Assembly: GCA_902525625.1 (NCBI GenBank)
Contig: CABZHM010000013.1
Location: forward strand, 1-35,868
Origin: an uncultured Pelagibacteraceae bacterium
GTDB taxonomy: Bacteria; Pseudomonadota; Alphaproteobacteria; Pelagibacterales; Pelagibacteraceae
Length of the DNA: 35,868 nt
Direction of reading: 5' to 3'
The position numbers and the translations under genes are program-made. The first letter of the stretch is position 1, and each line of letters opens with the position of its first letter. Below the pieces are notes generated by a model that saw nothing but the letters and a program-made list of their open reading frames with translations, was not told where the DNA came from and made no database searches. Of this stretch, positions 1 to 9,624 are shown in pieces.

Positions 1-2
1 TT

Positions 3-854
3 GGATTATTGAATGAAACCTACGAGCAATGGCAGGAATTCAAAAAAAATAGAGTTTCATTGAGTGAAATAGAAATTGAAAAGGTAATAAACTTAAGAAA
101 TAAAGCTAGAGAAAATAAGGATTATAAAGAAGCTGATCGAATTAGAGATGAACTTTCACACAAAGGCGGTTTACATGTATCTGCTGTTCAAAAAGATCCT
201 AAAACTTATGAGCATATAAATCCTGAAGATGTTGGTAATAACAGAAATATTGTTATTTCTGATCAGTCAGGTAAATCAAATATCCTCTCAAGACTTAAAA
301 CAATTGGAATTGATATTAAAGAAGATGATCCTAAAGTTAAAAAATTATTAGAAGAAGTTAAAGATAGGGAGTTCATTGGTTACAGTTATGATGGAGCCGA
401 TGCATCTTTTGAGTTACTGGCTAGAAGAGTAATGGGAGAAATTCCAAGGTATATCTCAATTAAGGAATACGACGTTTCAGTCTCAAAAAACAATCAAGAT
501 AAAATAGTTTCTAAAGCAAAAGCAAAATTAGAAGTCGATGGTGAACAAATAGTCTGCGAAGGTGAGGGTAATGGACCTGTTAATGCTTTAGACAACGCTA
601 TAAGAAGAAATGTTGCAAAGTTAGAAAAATATTCAGAATATTTAAAAGATTTAAAGTTAGTTGACTATAAAGTTAGAATTCTAAATACCGGAACTGAAGC
701 TACTACAAGAGTATCTATTGAAAGCACAGACTCTCGAGGAAAAAATTGGTTTACAATCGGAGTATCACCAAACATAATTGATGCATCATTTAAAGCTCTT
801 ATAGATAGTTTAGATTATAAATTATTTAAGGATAAAGCTCCTGCAAGTAAATAA
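3..854 (+). CDS. CysS C-terminus fused in frame to CimA C-terminal region (chimeric, 5' partial)
   Basis: The reading frame is open to the window edge, so the TTG at 9 need not be a start. Residues 1-49, counted from that TTG, look like the end of cysteinyl-tRNA synthetase: a TYEQW motif, then the helical AR-KDY-EADRIRDEL tail. From about residue 50 (SHKGGLHVSAVQKDP, nt about 156 on) the protein matches the C-terminal part of (R)-citramalate synthase, including the linker and the regulatory LeuA-type domain to the end (HKGG, VGN, SGKSN). The catalytic TIM barrel of CimA, about 300 residues, and the last residues of CysS are missing. A full CimA makes citramalate from pyruvate and acetyl-CoA for isoleucine synthesis. 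This product cannot do that chemistry. It is either a real deletion between adjacent cysS and cimA or an assembly collapse. Confidence 0.8.
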   Translation, partial: GLLNETYEQWQEFKKNRVSLSEIEIEKVINLRNKARENKDYKEADRIRDELSHKGGLHVSAVQKDPKTYEHINPEDVGNNRNIVISDQSGKSNILSRLKTIGIDIKEDDPKVKKLLEEVKDREFIGYSYDGADASFELLARRVMGEIPRYISIKEYDVSVSKNNQDKIVSKAKAKLEVDGEQIVCEGEGNGPVNALDNAIRRNVAKLEKYSEYLKDLKLVDYKVRILNTGTEATTRVSIESTDSRGKNWFTIGVSPNIIDASFKALIDSLDYKLFKDKAPASK

Positions 855-1718
855 ATGAAAATTAAGAAGTTCTCTAAGAAACCTACTGATATTGGAAGTA
901 GGGTAGGAGCAGACCCCGTAGTTTGTTACCCAAATGATACCATAAATAATAATCTTGAAATATTACATGAAGCAAGAAAACATATCAAACAAGTCGATGA
1001 AATTATAATTCCACCAAGAGATGCCAAAACTTTTAATGTTAAATCAGGTAATTTTTTTAGAATAGAAAGTGTTGAGGGTCCACAAGTAGGAGATTTAAAC
1101 ATATTTCAAGCTGATAATTTAAATGAAAAGTTTTATTCTGGAAAAACTAGAGCTCTCTACGGAACACATATTTCAGTCGGAGACAAAATGTTCAGTAGTT
1201 TCCCATATTTAAGATCATTAGCAACAATAACGTGGGATACATTAGATTGGTATGGTTATGATAAAGATGGAGGCTCGGTTCATGATGTTATTGGTACTAG
1301 ATGTGATCCTTATACATATAAACTAACTTCAAACAACGAGTACCATTATTGTTGTCATTCAAATTTAACTAGAGCTTTAGTTAGGGAAAAAAATGTCAAA
1401 TTAGATGAAGCAGAAAAAATTGTACACGATGTATTAAATGTATTTATGCTTACTGGTTTTACCAATGACACTAAGCAATATTTTATGAAATCAAGCCCAG
1501 TAAGACCTGGTGATTATTTAGAATTTTTTGCTGAGACTGATCTACTGGCAGCCTTATCTGCTTGCCCAGGTGGAGACTGTGGATCAGAACATTCGTCGGA
1601 TGTTGCAAAATGTTATCCATTAAAAGTTTCTATTTGGGATGTAGATAAAAAATTTTTGCAAGGCATAACAACTTCTAAGATATCATCTTATAATAGAGAC
1701 CATGGTTTGACTGATTAA
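855..1718 (+). CDS. DUF1989 (urea carboxylase-associated) family protein
   Basis: This 287-aa soluble protein has no signal peptide. The family shows in the IPPRDAKTF-V--G opening (about residues 50-60), the EGPQVGDLN-F segment, and the Cys-rich C-terminal motif SACPGGDCGSEHSSD. Conserved Cys and His residues in this family are thought to bind a metal. Family members often sit beside urea carboxylase or aminomethyltransferase genes. Here no urea gene is present, so the substrate is unknown. The ATG follows the upstream stop codon with no gap, which suggests translational coupling to the CysS/CimA chimera, and trmJ starts 1 bp after its own stop. The family is confident; the function is not. 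Confidence 0.85.
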   Translation: MKIKKFSKKPTDIGSRVGADPVVCYPNDTINNNLEILHEARKHIKQVDEIIIPPRDAKTFNVKSGNFFRIESVEGPQVGDLNIFQADNLNEKFYSGKTRALYGTHISVGDKMFSSFPYLRSLATITWDTLDWYGYDKDGGSVHDVIGTRCDPYTYKLTSNNEYHYCCHSNLTRALVREKNVKLDEAEKIVHDVLNVFMLTGFTNDTKQYFMKSSPVRPGDYLEFFAETDLLAALSACPGGDCGSEHSSDVAKCYPLKVSIWDVDKKFLQGITTSKISSYNRDHGLTD

Positions 1719-1719
1719 C

Positions 1720-2433
1720 ATGTCAAAAAATAATATTTCATTTATTTTATATAATCCTCAATTATCTGAAAATATTGGTGCATGCGCAAGAGCAATTAAA
1801 AACTTTAATTTTAATAAATTACTTTTGATAGATCCAAAAACAATATTTCCAAATGATAAAATTTTAGCAACCTCTGTTGGTGCAAAAGATATAATAAATA
1901 AAAGTAAAGTTTTTAACAATATTGAAAAAGCGTTAGACGATATTGAGATCGTTATAGCTACTTCAGCGAGGTTTAGAAACAAAAACATTAAGCATATCAA
2001 CCTAGAGGATTTAAAAAAGATTGATTATACAAAAAAAATTGGCTTTCTATTTGGTTCCGAAGCTTCAGGATTATCTAATAATGAAATAAGTTACGCTAAT
2101 TACACTTTACAAATTCCAACAAATCCAAAGTTTAAATCATTAAATCTTTCCCATAGTTTAATTATTATAGCTCAAGTTGTCTCTAGTATAATAAGAATGA
2201 AAACTAAGCCGTTTCAGAAGTCAAAAAAAGTTAAATCTGCATCAAAAAAAGAAATTCAGTCAATGATTAACCTCTGTATAAATAATTTAGAAAATATTAA
2301 TTTTTTCAAACCAAAAGAAAAGAAACCCATAATGCTACAGAATTTAAGAAACATTTTTTATAAAATGGAATTATCTGATAAAGAAACACGTATTTTATCA
2401 AGCGTATTTGCAAGTTTGGGTAAAAAACGTTGA
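1720..2433 (+). CDS. trmJ: TrmJ-type SpoU RNA 2'-O-methyltransferase
   Basis: A 237-aa member of the SPOUT (TrmH/SpoU) superfamily, group 1. Motif 1 is seen early (NPQLSENIGACARA), motif 2 as GFLFGSEASGLSN (about residues 108-120) and motif 3 as SLNLSHSLIII (about 140-150). Together these form the knotted SAM-binding site. TrmJ methylates the ribose at position 32 of tRNA anticodon loops, using SAM. The C-terminal tail of about 80 residues fits the TrmJ subgroup, which has a C-terminal helical extension. It lies directly after the DUF1989 gene, probably in the same transcript, and ahead of the rpsD promoter. The exact RNA target is inferred from the family only. Confidence 0.85.
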   Translation: MSKNNISFILYNPQLSENIGACARAIKNFNFNKLLLIDPKTIFPNDKILATSVGAKDIINKSKVFNNIEKALDDIEIVIATSARFRNKNIKHINLEDLKKIDYTKKIGFLFGSEASGLSNNEISYANYTLQIPTNPKFKSLNLSHSLIIIAQVVSSIIRMKTKPFQKSKKVKSASKKEIQSMINLCINNLENINFFKPKEKKPIMLQNLRNIFYKMELSDKETRILSSVFASLGKKR

Positions 2434-2461
2434 TTGACAAAATAATGTGTAAGTTTATAAG
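2434..2461 (+). promoter_or_regulatory. Putative sigma70-type promoter of rpsD
   Basis: A perfect -35 TTGACA (2434-2439) is followed by a 16-bp spacer and a -10 TATAAG (2456-2461). Transcription would start near 2468, leaving a leader of only about 6 nt before the rpsD ATG at 2474. No Shine-Dalgarno is visible there. Confidence 0.55.
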
Positions 2462-2473
2462 ACCCAATATTAA

Positions 2474-3091
2474 ATGACAAAAAGATTAAACTCGAAACAT
2501 AAAGTTGATAGAAGATTAAAAGTAAATCTATGGGGAAGACCCAAAAGTCCTTTTAACACCAGAGCTTATGGACCGGGTCAACATGGTCAAACCAAATCAT
2601 CTAAACCCTCAGACTATGGTATTCAGCTTCAAGCAAAACAAAAATTAAAAGCTTATTATGGCAATATCAATGAAAGACAATTTAGAAATATTTATAAAAA
2701 AGCTAGCATGTTAAAAGGAGATACAAGCGAAAATCTAATTGGTTTGTTAGAAAGAAGACTGGACGCTGTAATTTATAGAGCAAAATTTGCAACAACAATC
2801 TTTTCTGCACGACAACTGATTAATCATGGTCATGTTAAAGTTAATGGAAAAAAAGTAAATATTTCAAGTTATTCGGTGAAAGAGGAAGATTCTATTGAAA
2901 TAAGAGACAAATCAAAACAATTAGCTATCGTTGATATAGCTTTAGCAAATAAAGAAAGAGAAACTCCAGAATATATTCAAATGGACGAAAAGAACAAAAA
3001 ATTTAAATTTATAAGGGTGCCAAAGTTTGAGGAAGTTCCTTATCCAATTGTTATGGAACCAAATCTAGTCATCGAATATTACTCTAGATAG
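2474..3091 (+). CDS. rpsD: 30S ribosomal protein S4
   Basis: At 205 aa this is the usual length for S4, which binds the 16S rRNA 5' domain and helps start small-subunit assembly. The N-terminus carries the S4-family GPGQHG motif. The S4 RNA-binding domain is seen from about residue 95 on ([34 protein letters not shown]). The C-terminus ends with the typical -EYYSR. In this lineage the gene stands alone behind its own promoter rather than in the alpha ribosomal operon. It is convergent with grxD, with two bases between the stop codons. Confidence 0.98.
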   Translation: MTKRLNSKHKVDRRLKVNLWGRPKSPFNTRAYGPGQHGQTKSSKPSDYGIQLQAKQKLKAYYGNINERQFRNIYKKASMLKGDTSENLIGLLERRLDAVIYRAKFATTIFSARQLINHGHVKVNGKKVNISSYSVKEEDSIEIRDKSKQLAIVDIALANKERETPEYIQMDEKNKKFKFIRVPKFEEVPYPIVMEPNLVIEYYSR

Positions 3092-3109
3092 AATTATTTT
3101 TTATAATTC
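3091..3109. terminator. Possible bidirectional hairpin between convergent rpsD and grxD
   Basis: A perfect 7-bp inverted repeat GAATTAT / ATAATTC with a TTTTT loop overlaps the last base of the rpsD stop and the whole grxD stop. It is all A/T except for one G-C pair and has no long U tract, so it would be a weak terminator. Its symmetry at a convergent junction is the only support. Confidence 0.35.
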
Positions 3110-3426
3110 ACACCTTTATCATCAAAGACTTTTTTTAATTCACCATTTTCATACATTTCTTTAACGATATCACATCCACCAACAAATTCTTTTTTAATAT
3201 ATAATTGTGGTATTGTTGGCCAATCACTGAAAGTCTTTATACCTTCTCTTAAAGATTGATCTTCTAAAACATTAACTCCCTTATATTTTACTTCTAAGAT
3301 TTTAAGTAAATTTGCAACTGCCATTGAAAATCCACATTGTGGAGCATCAGGCGTTCCCTTCATGAATAAACAAACTTCATTATTATCAATATGATTTTGA
3401 ATTAAATTTTTAGTTTGATCATCCAT
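3094..3426 (-). CDS. grxD: Monothiol glutaredoxin (Grx4 family)
   Basis: This 110-aa single-domain glutaredoxin has the CGFS active site at residues 31-34, the mark of monothiol class II glutaredoxins. It also has the glutathione-binding Lys in FMKGT (K23), WPTIPQLYI with the cis-Pro, and GGCDI near the C-terminus. These proteins bind a [2Fe-2S] cluster with glutathione and often pair with BolA proteins in Fe-S trafficking or iron sensing. Here it is the last gene of the pur operon. Its ATG overlaps the bolA stop by one base (TAATG), which fits a Grx-BolA complex. Confidence 0.95.
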   Translation of the reverse strand: MDDQTKNLIQNHIDNNEVCLFMKGTPDAPQCGFSMAVANLLKILEVKYKGVNVLEDQSLREGIKTFSDWPTIPQLYIKKEFVGGCDIVKEMYENGELKKVFDDKGVNYKK

Positions 3427-3656
3427 TATTGCCCTTTTGTTTTTATTGCTAATGCATGCAGTTCATTTCCCATTTTACCCTTTAAGGAATTATATACCAT
3501 TTTGTGTTGTTCAATTTTACTCTTACCATTAAATTGTGATGAAGTAATTGTTGCTGAATAATGATTTCCATCGCCAGCTAAATCTTGTATCTCAATTAGA
3601 GCATCTGGCATAGCTTCCTTAATATGTTTTTCGATTTCTTTTAAATCCATTGCCAT
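3426..3656 (-). CDS. bolA: BolA/IbaG family protein
   Basis: A 76-aa small BolA-fold protein. The pattern DLAGDGNHYSATI (about residues 25-37) and the C-terminal ELHALAIKT segment with conserved His67 are typical. That His, with residues of the loop, can ligate the Fe-S cluster shared with a CGFS glutaredoxin. It starts 2 bp after purL and overlaps grxD by one base. The sequence is closer to the short BolA2/IbaG type than to the 105-aa stress-morphogene BolA of E. coli. ATG codons at residues 1 and 3 are both possible starts. Confidence 0.92.
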   Translation of the reverse strand: MAMDLKEIEKHIKEAMPDALIEIQDLAGDGNHYSATITSSQFNGKSKIEQHKMVYNSLKGKMGNELHALAIKTKGQ

Positions 3657-3658
3657 AA

Positions 3659-5848
3659 TTAATTCATATACTCCTTAAGCCAATTAGTATTATATGATTT
3701 TAATTCGTCAATTGTAACTTTTGTCTTTTGATTAATAATCATGTTTTTGTCGATAATTTTGCCCAATTCATCAAAATGAACAGAGTTTTTGTCTAATATA
3801 CTGATAACCTTTTTTAAATCTTTTGGGTCTATCTCAATTACATATCTTCCTTGATCTTCACAAAACAAGTATTCGATTTCATTCATAAAATATTTAGGTT
3901 TATTAAATTCTATACCTTTATTCCCCTTAATACACATTTTACTTACAGCCGTAATTATTCCACCAATAGAAACATCATGAGCAGTTTTAATAAGATTGTT
4001 TTTAATTAGTTGAAGAATTGATTCACCATTATTTTTTTCATTAAAAAGATTAATTTCAGGAGGTGGTCCATTCTTTTCGTTTAATATGTTTCTTGCAAAA
4101 AGACTTTGATCTAGATGACCTTCGGTTTTACCAATTACTAAAACAAGATTATTTATTTCTTTAAAGTCCATCGTTATCATTTGTTTATAATTTTTCATTA
4201 AACCTACACCACCAATTGAAGGTGTTGGTTTAATTCCAATTTCTTTTGTTTGGTTATAAAACGATACATTTCCAGAGACGACTGGAAATTTCAAATATTC
4301 ACAAGCTTCACCTATTCCTTGAACACATTCAACAAACTCCCCCATGTTTTCTTCTTTCTCTGGACTTCCAAAGTTTAAACAATTCGTTATAGCAATTGGA
4401 GTTGCTCCAACTGAAATAAGATTTCTCCAACTTTCACAAACAACCTGTTTTCCACCTGTTAGAGGATGTGCCCAACAATAAATAGCCGAAGAATCAACTG
4501 TTGCAGCTATTGCCTTGTCAGTTCCGTGAACTCTCACCACACCAGAATCACCACCTGGTTTTTGAATTGTATCTCCCATAACGGTGTGATCATACTGTTG
4601 CCAGATCCATTCTTTACTACAAACATTAGGATTTGATAAAATTTTGCCTAAAACTTCTTTAATTTTAAATTTTTTAAATTCTTCTTTTTTAATTAAATTT
4701 TTTTTAGGTAACTTTGTCTTTTTCCATTTTCGATCATACATTGGGGAATTTTCAACAAGAGTATTAATTGGAATAGTAGCTACTTGTCTTTCATCATAAT
4801 ATAATTCAATATTTTTTGTATTAGTTGTTTTACCAATTATAGCAAAATCTAAGTCCCATTTATCAAATATTTTTTTTGCTAAATCTTCTTTTCCATTTTC
4901 CAAAACAATCAACATTCTTTCTTGGCTTTCAGAAAGCATAATTTCATAAGGTGTCATTTTGCTTTCTCTGCATGGAACCTTATTTAGATTTAATTCGATT
5001 CCTAAATTACCTTTTGAAGCCATTTCGATGCTTGATGATGTAAGACCTGCTGCACCCATGTCTTGTATTGCAATGATTGAGTCACCAGCCATCAATTCTA
5101 GACAAGCTTCAAGTAAAAGTTTTTCTGTAAAAGGATCTCCAACTTGAACAGTTGGTTTTTTTTCCTCTATTTTTTCATCAAAACTAGCTGATGCCATACT
5201 TGCTCCATGAATACCATCTCGCCCTGTTTTTGAACCTACATAAATAACAGGCTTATTAAGACCAGCAGCTTTTGAATAAAAAATTTTGTTTTTCTTAACT
5301 AATCCGAGAGTCATTGCGTTGACTAATATGTTACCATTATAAGAGCTGTCAAAAGAGGTTTGCCCAGCAATAGTCGGCACACCCATGCAATTTCCATAGC
5401 CCCCAATTCCATGAACAACTCCTCTTAAAAGATTTTTTGTTTTTTTATTTTGTGAAGATCCAAAATGAATTGAATTTAAATTTGCAATTGGTCTTGCACC
5501 CATTGTAAAAACATCCCTCATAATACCGCCAACACCAGTTGCTGCTCCTTGATAAGGTTCAATAAAAGATGGATGATTATGACTTTCAATTTTGAAAACT
5601 ATTGCATCTCCGTCTTCAATATCAATCACACCTGCATTTTCTCCTGGTCCTTGAATTACTTTTTCTCCAGAAGTTGGTAGTTTTTTTAAATGAAGTCTTG
5701 AGGACTTATAAGAGCAATGCTCATTCCACATAGCAGAGAAAATTCCGAGTTCAGTAAGATTAGGAACTCTTTTTAATAAATCACAAATTTTTTTATATTC
5801 CTCTTTTTTTAAACCGTGATCTATAGCTATCTGTTCGTTTATTTTCAT
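3659..5848 (-). CDS. purL: Phosphoribosylformylglycinamidine synthase subunit PurL
   Basis: A 729-aa small-type PurL, which works with separate PurS and PurQ. It carries out the ATP-dependent amidation of FGAR to FGAM in the fourth step of purine synthesis. Seen motifs are the N-terminal [10 protein letters not shown] with conserved His44, [21 protein letters not shown] (nucleotide binding and metal), and two AIR-synthase-type halves ([11 protein letters not shown] starting the second, then TAHDVSIGG). The length matches small PurL; the large eukaryote/gamma type is about 1300 aa. The start ATG overlaps the purQ stop as TAATG. Confidence 0.97.
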   Translation of the reverse strand: MKINEQIAIDHGLKKEEYKKICDLLKRVPNLTELGIFSAMWNEHCSYKSSRLHLKKLPTSGEKVIQGPGENAGVIDIEDGDAIVFKIESHNHPSFIEPYQGAATGVGGIMRDVFTMGARPIANLNSIHFGSSQNKKTKNLLRGVVHGIGGYGNCMGVPTIAGQTSFDSSYNGNILVNAMTLGLVKKNKIFYSKAAGLNKPVIYVGSKTGRDGIHGASMASASFDEKIEEKKPTVQVGDPFTEKLLLEACLELMAGDSIIAIQDMGAAGLTSSSIEMASKGNLGIELNLNKVPCRESKMTPYEIMLSESQERMLIVLENGKEDLAKKIFDKWDLDFAIIGKTTNTKNIELYYDERQVATIPINTLVENSPMYDRKWKKTKLPKKNLIKKEEFKKFKIKEVLGKILSNPNVCSKEWIWQQYDHTVMGDTIQKPGGDSGVVRVHGTDKAIAATVDSSAIYCWAHPLTGGKQVVCESWRNLISVGATPIAITNCLNFGSPEKEENMGEFVECVQGIGEACEYLKFPVVSGNVSFYNQTKEIGIKPTPSIGGVGLMKNYKQMITMDFKEINNLVLVIGKTEGHLDQSLFARNILNEKNGPPPEINLFNEKNNGESILQLIKNNLIKTAHDVSIGGIITAVSKMCIKGNKGIEFNKPKYFMNEIEYLFCEDQGRYVIEIDPKDLKKVISILDKNSVHFDELGKIIDKNMIINQKTKVTIDELKSYNTNWLKEYMN

Positions 5849-6531
5849 TATCTGATGTTATTTATTAAATTTTTAAAAAAAAAAGATCCATCTTCACCAG
5901 ATAAACTTTTATCTATCATTCTCTCTGGATGGGGCATCATTCCTAAAACATTTTTTTCCTTATTAAAAATACCAGCGATATTCTTTAATGAACCATTTGG
6001 ATTAAATTTTTCCTCAGTTTTTCCATTGTTGTTGCAGTAATAAATAGCTACTTGATTATTATCCTCTATTTCTTTGAGTTGATCATTGGTACAAAAATAA
6101 TTTCCTTCATTGTGAGCAATGTGAAACTCAAATACCTCTTTATTTAAATTTTTGAAATATGGGTTATCTTTGTTATCGATTTTTACAAAAACATTTTTAC
6201 AAATAAATTCTAAATACCTATTTCTTAACAAAACTCCTGGAACCAATCCACTTTCAACTAATATTTGAAAACCATTACAAATCCCCATTACCAAACCACC
6301 CGATTTTGCAAAATTTATTACTGATTGCATTATCTTGGATTTAGAAGCCATGCTTCCACATCTCAAATAATCACCATACGAAAATCCACCTGGAAGTACT
6401 ACCAAATCAGATTTAGGTAATTCATTATCATTATGCCAGACCATTTGATTTTTAAAACCAAACTTATTCAGTGCGACGTGCATATCTCTGTCACAATTTG
6501 AACCTGGAAAAGTAATTACTGCTGATTTCAT
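5848..6531 (-). CDS. purQ: Phosphoribosylformylglycinamidine synthase subunit PurQ (glutaminase)
   Basis: Class I glutamine amidotransferase that supplies ammonia to PurL. Seen are the nucleophile elbow GICNGFQ (Cys85), the oxyanion region [14 protein letters not shown], and the catalytic His/Glu in MMPHPERM near the C-terminus. The frame is open three bases further to a TTG at 6534, but the ATG at 6531 gives the family-typical start [16 protein letters not shown], so I use it (227 aa). It follows the purS stop by three bases (TAATTGATG) and overlaps purL by one base. Confidence 0.96.
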   Translation of the reverse strand: MKSAVITFPGSNCDRDMHVALNKFGFKNQMVWHNDNELPKSDLVVLPGGFSYGDYLRCGSMASKSKIMQSVINFAKSGGLVMGICNGFQILVESGLVPGVLLRNRYLEFICKNVFVKIDNKDNPYFKNLNKEVFEFHIAHNEGNYFCTNDQLKEIEDNNQVAIYYCNNNGKTEEKFNPNGSLKNIAGIFNKEKNVLGMMPHPERMIDKSLSGEDGSFFFKNLINNIR

Positions 6532-6534
6532 CAA

Positions 6535-6777
6535 TTATTGTATCTCAATAATTTTATAATTCTCTATTACAAGATTCGCTAAGAGTTTGTTACACATATC
6601 TTCAACAATTTTTTGAGCCTTTTTTGGATCGTTTTCTTTTACGTCGATCTCAAAATATTTACCTTGTCTTACTTCATTGACATCTTTAAATCCCATTCCA
6701 TCTAAAGTTTTATGTATTACTTTTCCTTGCGGATCCAGAACATCTTTTTTTAAAGTGATAATTGCAGAAACCTTCAT
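6535..6777 (-). CDS. purS: Phosphoribosylformylglycinamidine synthase subunit PurS
   Basis: An 80-aa protein of the usual PurS length, a dimeric adaptor that bridges PurL and PurQ in the small-type FGAM synthase. The opening pattern of strand, [29 protein letters not shown] is diagnostic. It overlaps purC by 4 bases (ATG start inside the purC end) and is followed at once by purQ. That order fits co-translation of the three FGAM synthase parts in the sequence S-Q-L. Confidence 0.95.
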   Translation of the reverse strand: MKVSAIITLKKDVLDPQGKVIHKTLDGMGFKDVNEVRQGKYFEIDVKENDPKKAQKIVEDMCNKLLANLVIENYKIIEIQ

Positions 6778-7559
6778 TTACTCTTTTTTTTTACTGAAGA
6801 TAATTTTGTAACATTGACTGCAGCAACATTGGATTGTTCATGTAAAATTCCCAGTCTTTTTGCAACTTCAGTATATGCTGGTATTAAATCTCCTAAATCT
6901 TTTCTAAATCTATCTTTATCTAGTTTCTTTTCCGTAATAGAATCCCATAATCGACAAGTATCTGGACTAATTTCATCAGCTAAAATAACTTCATTCTTAC
7001 CGTTTATTTTTATTCTCCCAAATTCAAGTTTAAAGTCTATCAACTTGATACCAACGCCTCTAAACATACCAATCATAAAATCGTTAATTCTTAGGATCAT
7101 TTTCTTTACGTTTTCAATTTCTTTTTTTGAGGCCCATTCAAAAGTATAGATATGATCTTCTGCTACTAAGGGATCACCAAGTTCATCATCTTTCAAACAG
7201 TATTCAATTAGGGGCTCTTTAAGAACTGTTCCATCCTCAATTCCAAGTCTTTTGGTTAAAGAACCGGTAGCAACATTTCTGACAACAAACTCAATTGGAA
7301 TAATTTCTACCAATTTGATTAATTGTTCTCTCATATTTAATCTTTTTACCAAATGATTTTTAATTCCTATTTGAGACAGATTAGAAAGTATGTGCTCTGA
7401 GATACGATTATTTAATACACCTTTACCTTCTATAGTGCTTTTTTTCTGATTATTAAAGGCAGTTGCATCATCTTTAAAATATTGGATAACTAAATTTTTA
7501 TCAGAAGAAGCATAAATGATTTTAGCTTTACCCTCGTATAATTTTTTACCTTTTTTCAT
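6774..7559 (-). CDS. purC: SAICAR synthase
   Basis: A 261-aa phosphoribosylaminoimidazole-succinocarboxamide synthase. It joins aspartate to CAIR with ATP to give SAICAR. Visible signatures are YEGKAKIIY at the N-terminus, DDATAFN, the nucleotide-binding region [12 protein letters not shown] and [14 protein letters not shown]. It is slightly longer than E. coli PurC (237 aa), with an extra Lys-rich C-terminal tail after the VAAVNVTKL stretch. It starts with a one-base TAATG overlap with purB. Confidence 0.96.
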   Translation of the reverse strand: MKKGKKLYEGKAKIIYASSDKNLVIQYFKDDATAFNNQKKSTIEGKGVLNNRISEHILSNLSQIGIKNHLVKRLNMREQLIKLVEIIPIEFVVRNVATGSLTKRLGIEDGTVLKEPLIEYCLKDDELGDPLVAEDHIYTFEWASKKEIENVKKMILRINDFMIGMFRGVGIKLIDFKLEFGRIKINGKNEVILADEISPDTCRLWDSITEKKLDKDRFRKDLGDLIPAYTEVAKRLGILHEQSNVAAVNVTKLSSVKKKSK

Positions 7560-8851
7560 TATCTGAATACTCTTCTAAATATTAAGTTCACATTCTTAAA
7601 ATGTTTAGCGTAACTAAAAATTAGTCGTAATTTTTTTGGTGAAATCTTGCTCATTATATATTTGTCGGTCTGAATAACGCTATACAAGTCTAGATTTTCC
7701 ACAAAACATTTTTTTGCATAATTTTGAATCATTCTATAAGATTTTTCTCTACTTAATCCAGTTTTCGTTAATTCTAACATTAATTCTTGAGAAAAAATTA
7801 ATCCTTTTGTTAGATTTAAATTTTGTAACATTTTTTTTGGATAAACAATCATATTATCTAATATATTGGCCAATCTTACCAAAGCGAAATCAAGTGTGAT
7901 GTTTGCGTCTGGTCCGATATTTCTCTCTACACTTGAATGTGAAATATCTCTTTCATGCCATAAAGCAATATTTTCTAAGGCAGGCACAACCGCACTTCTT
8001 ACCATTCTTGATAAGCCTGTGAGATTTTCGCTCAAGATAGGATTTTTTTTATGTGGCATCGCTGAAGATCCTTTTTGATTTTTTGAAAAATATTCTTGTA
8101 ATTCATAGACCTCTGTTCTTTGAAGATGTCTTATTTCTGTTGCAACTCTCTCAATGGATCCAGCTATAATACCTAAGACTGAAAAATAAAATGCATGACG
8201 ATCACGAGGAATTATTTGAGTTGAAATTGGCTCAACCTTTAACCCAAGTTTTTTAGCAACATGTTGTTCGACCTTTGGAGAAATATTTGCAAAAGTTCCA
8301 ACAGCTCCTGATATTGCACATGTAGAAACCTCATTAATTGCATCGATTAATCTTTTTTTATTTCTTTTAAACTCCTCATAAAAAGATGCTAATTTAAGAC
8401 CAAATGTTATTGGTTCAGCATGTATACCGTGACTTCTACCCATACAAGGAGTAAATTTATATTTACGAGCTTGTTTTTTTAGTACTTTTAAAATTTGATC
8501 TAAATCTTTAACAAGAATTTTTCCTGATTGAATCAATTGAATATTAAAACTTGTATCTAAAACATCAGACGATGTCATCCCTTGATGGAGATACCTTGCT
8601 TTAAGACCTGCTTTTTCAGTTACAGACGTCAAAAAAGCAATCACATCATGTTTGACCCGACTTTCTATTTGATGAATTCTCTTTACATTAATTCTTGCTT
8701 TTTTTTTAACCGTTGAAGAAACACCTTTTGGAATTTGGTTTAGCTTCTCCATTGATTGTGCTGCAGCAATTTCTACATCAAGCCAAATCTTATACTTATT
8801 TTGTTCGGACCATATGTCTGTTAATTCTTTACGAGAGTATCTTTTTATCAT
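7559..8851 (-). CDS. purB: Adenylosuccinate lyase
   Basis: A 430-aa lyase of the fumarase/aspartase superfamily. It acts twice in purine synthesis: SAICAR to AICAR, and adenylosuccinate to AMP, releasing fumarate each time. Seen are the N-terminal [20 protein letters not shown], the TSSDVLDT region with conserved active-site Thr/Ser, [11 protein letters not shown] with the catalytic His, and the superfamily signature [11 protein letters not shown]. It lies between map and purC with one-base overlaps at both ends, so PurB and PurC, which act in sequence, are adjacent. Confidence 0.97.
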   Translation of the reverse strand: MIKRYSRKELTDIWSEQNKYKIWLDVEIAAAQSMEKLNQIPKGVSSTVKKKARINVKRIHQIESRVKHDVIAFLTSVTEKAGLKARYLHQGMTSSDVLDTSFNIQLIQSGKILVKDLDQILKVLKKQARKYKFTPCMGRSHGIHAEPITFGLKLASFYEEFKRNKKRLIDAINEVSTCAISGAVGTFANISPKVEQHVAKKLGLKVEPISTQIIPRDRHAFYFSVLGIIAGSIERVATEIRHLQRTEVYELQEYFSKNQKGSSAMPHKKNPILSENLTGLSRMVRSAVVPALENIALWHERDISHSSVERNIGPDANITLDFALVRLANILDNMIVYPKKMLQNLNLTKGLIFSQELMLELTKTGLSREKSYRMIQNYAKKCFVENLDLYSVIQTDKYIMSKISPKKLRLIFSYAKHFKNVNLIFRRVFR

Positions 8852-9624
8852 TAATTGTATGGTGGTTTAGAATATCCTTTAGCAGATTCTGTAAAGATTT
8901 CATAACCATTTTCAGTTATTCCTATTGTATGCTCGAATTGTGCAGATAAAGATTTATCTTTTGTAACAGCAGTCCAACCATCGTTTAAAAGTTTTGTCTC
9001 AAATTTTCCAGCATTTATCATTGGCTCTATTGTAAAAGTCATACCTGGCCTTAATTCCATGCCAGTGTTTTTATTACCATAATGTAAAATATTTGGTGCC
9101 TCATGAAACATCGTTCCAATTCCGTGACCACAAAAATCTCTTACAACTGAAAAACCTCGTTCTTCGACATAGGATTGAATTTCATGTCCGATATCACCAA
9201 GTTTAATACCTGGTTTAAGAATTTTAATTGCTTTCATCATTCCTTCGTAAGTAGCATCAATTAAATTACTTAATTTTACCGATGTTTTGCCAACACAAAA
9301 CATTCTACTAGTGTCCCCATAATGATTATCAATGATTGCGGTAACATCGACATTTAAAGCATCACCATCTTGTAAAATTCTATCATCAGAGGGTACACCA
9401 TGACAAACAACATGATTTAAAGAAGTACATAATGATTTTTCAAAACCTCTGTAAAAAAGCGGTGCAGAGTGACCTCCGTTATCTCTTATGAATTCATAGC
9501 CAAGTTTATCTATGTAGCTTGTAGTAACACCCTCTTTGATATTTTCAGTGAGCATGTCTAAAGTTTTTGCAGCAAGATTTCCTGCAACTCTCATTTTTTC
9601 AAACTTTTCAGAATAATTATTCAT
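8851..9624 (-). CDS. map: Type I methionine aminopeptidase
   Basis: A 257-aa dinuclear-metal peptidase that removes the N-terminal Met from new proteins. All five metal ligands can be placed: Asp in LNVDVT, Asp in YGDTSRMF, His in FCGHGIG, Glu in FTIEPM and Glu in QFEHTIGI. The length and absence of an N-terminal extension mark type Ia. Its ATG lies 8 bases inside the end of sfsA, and its stop shares one base with the purB start. This places a protein-maturation enzyme in a purine operon. Confidence 0.97.
   Translation of the reverse strand: MNNYSEKFEKMRVAGNLAAKTLDMLTENIKEGVTTSYIDKLGYEFIRDNGGHSAPLFYRGFEKSLCTSLNHVVCHGVPSDDRILQDGDALNVDVTAIIDNHYGDTSRMFCVGKTSVKLSNLIDATYEGMMKAIKILKPGIKLGDIGHEIQSYVEERGFSVVRDFCGHGIGTMFHEAPNILHYGNKNTGMELRPGMTFTIEPMINAGKFETKLLNDGWTAVTKDKSLSAQFEHTIGITENGYEIFTESAKGYSKPPYN

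Noticed and set aside
6532-6534. TTG start of purQ
   Set aside because: The next codon is ATG and gives the normal PurQ N-terminus. TTG would add one residue only.
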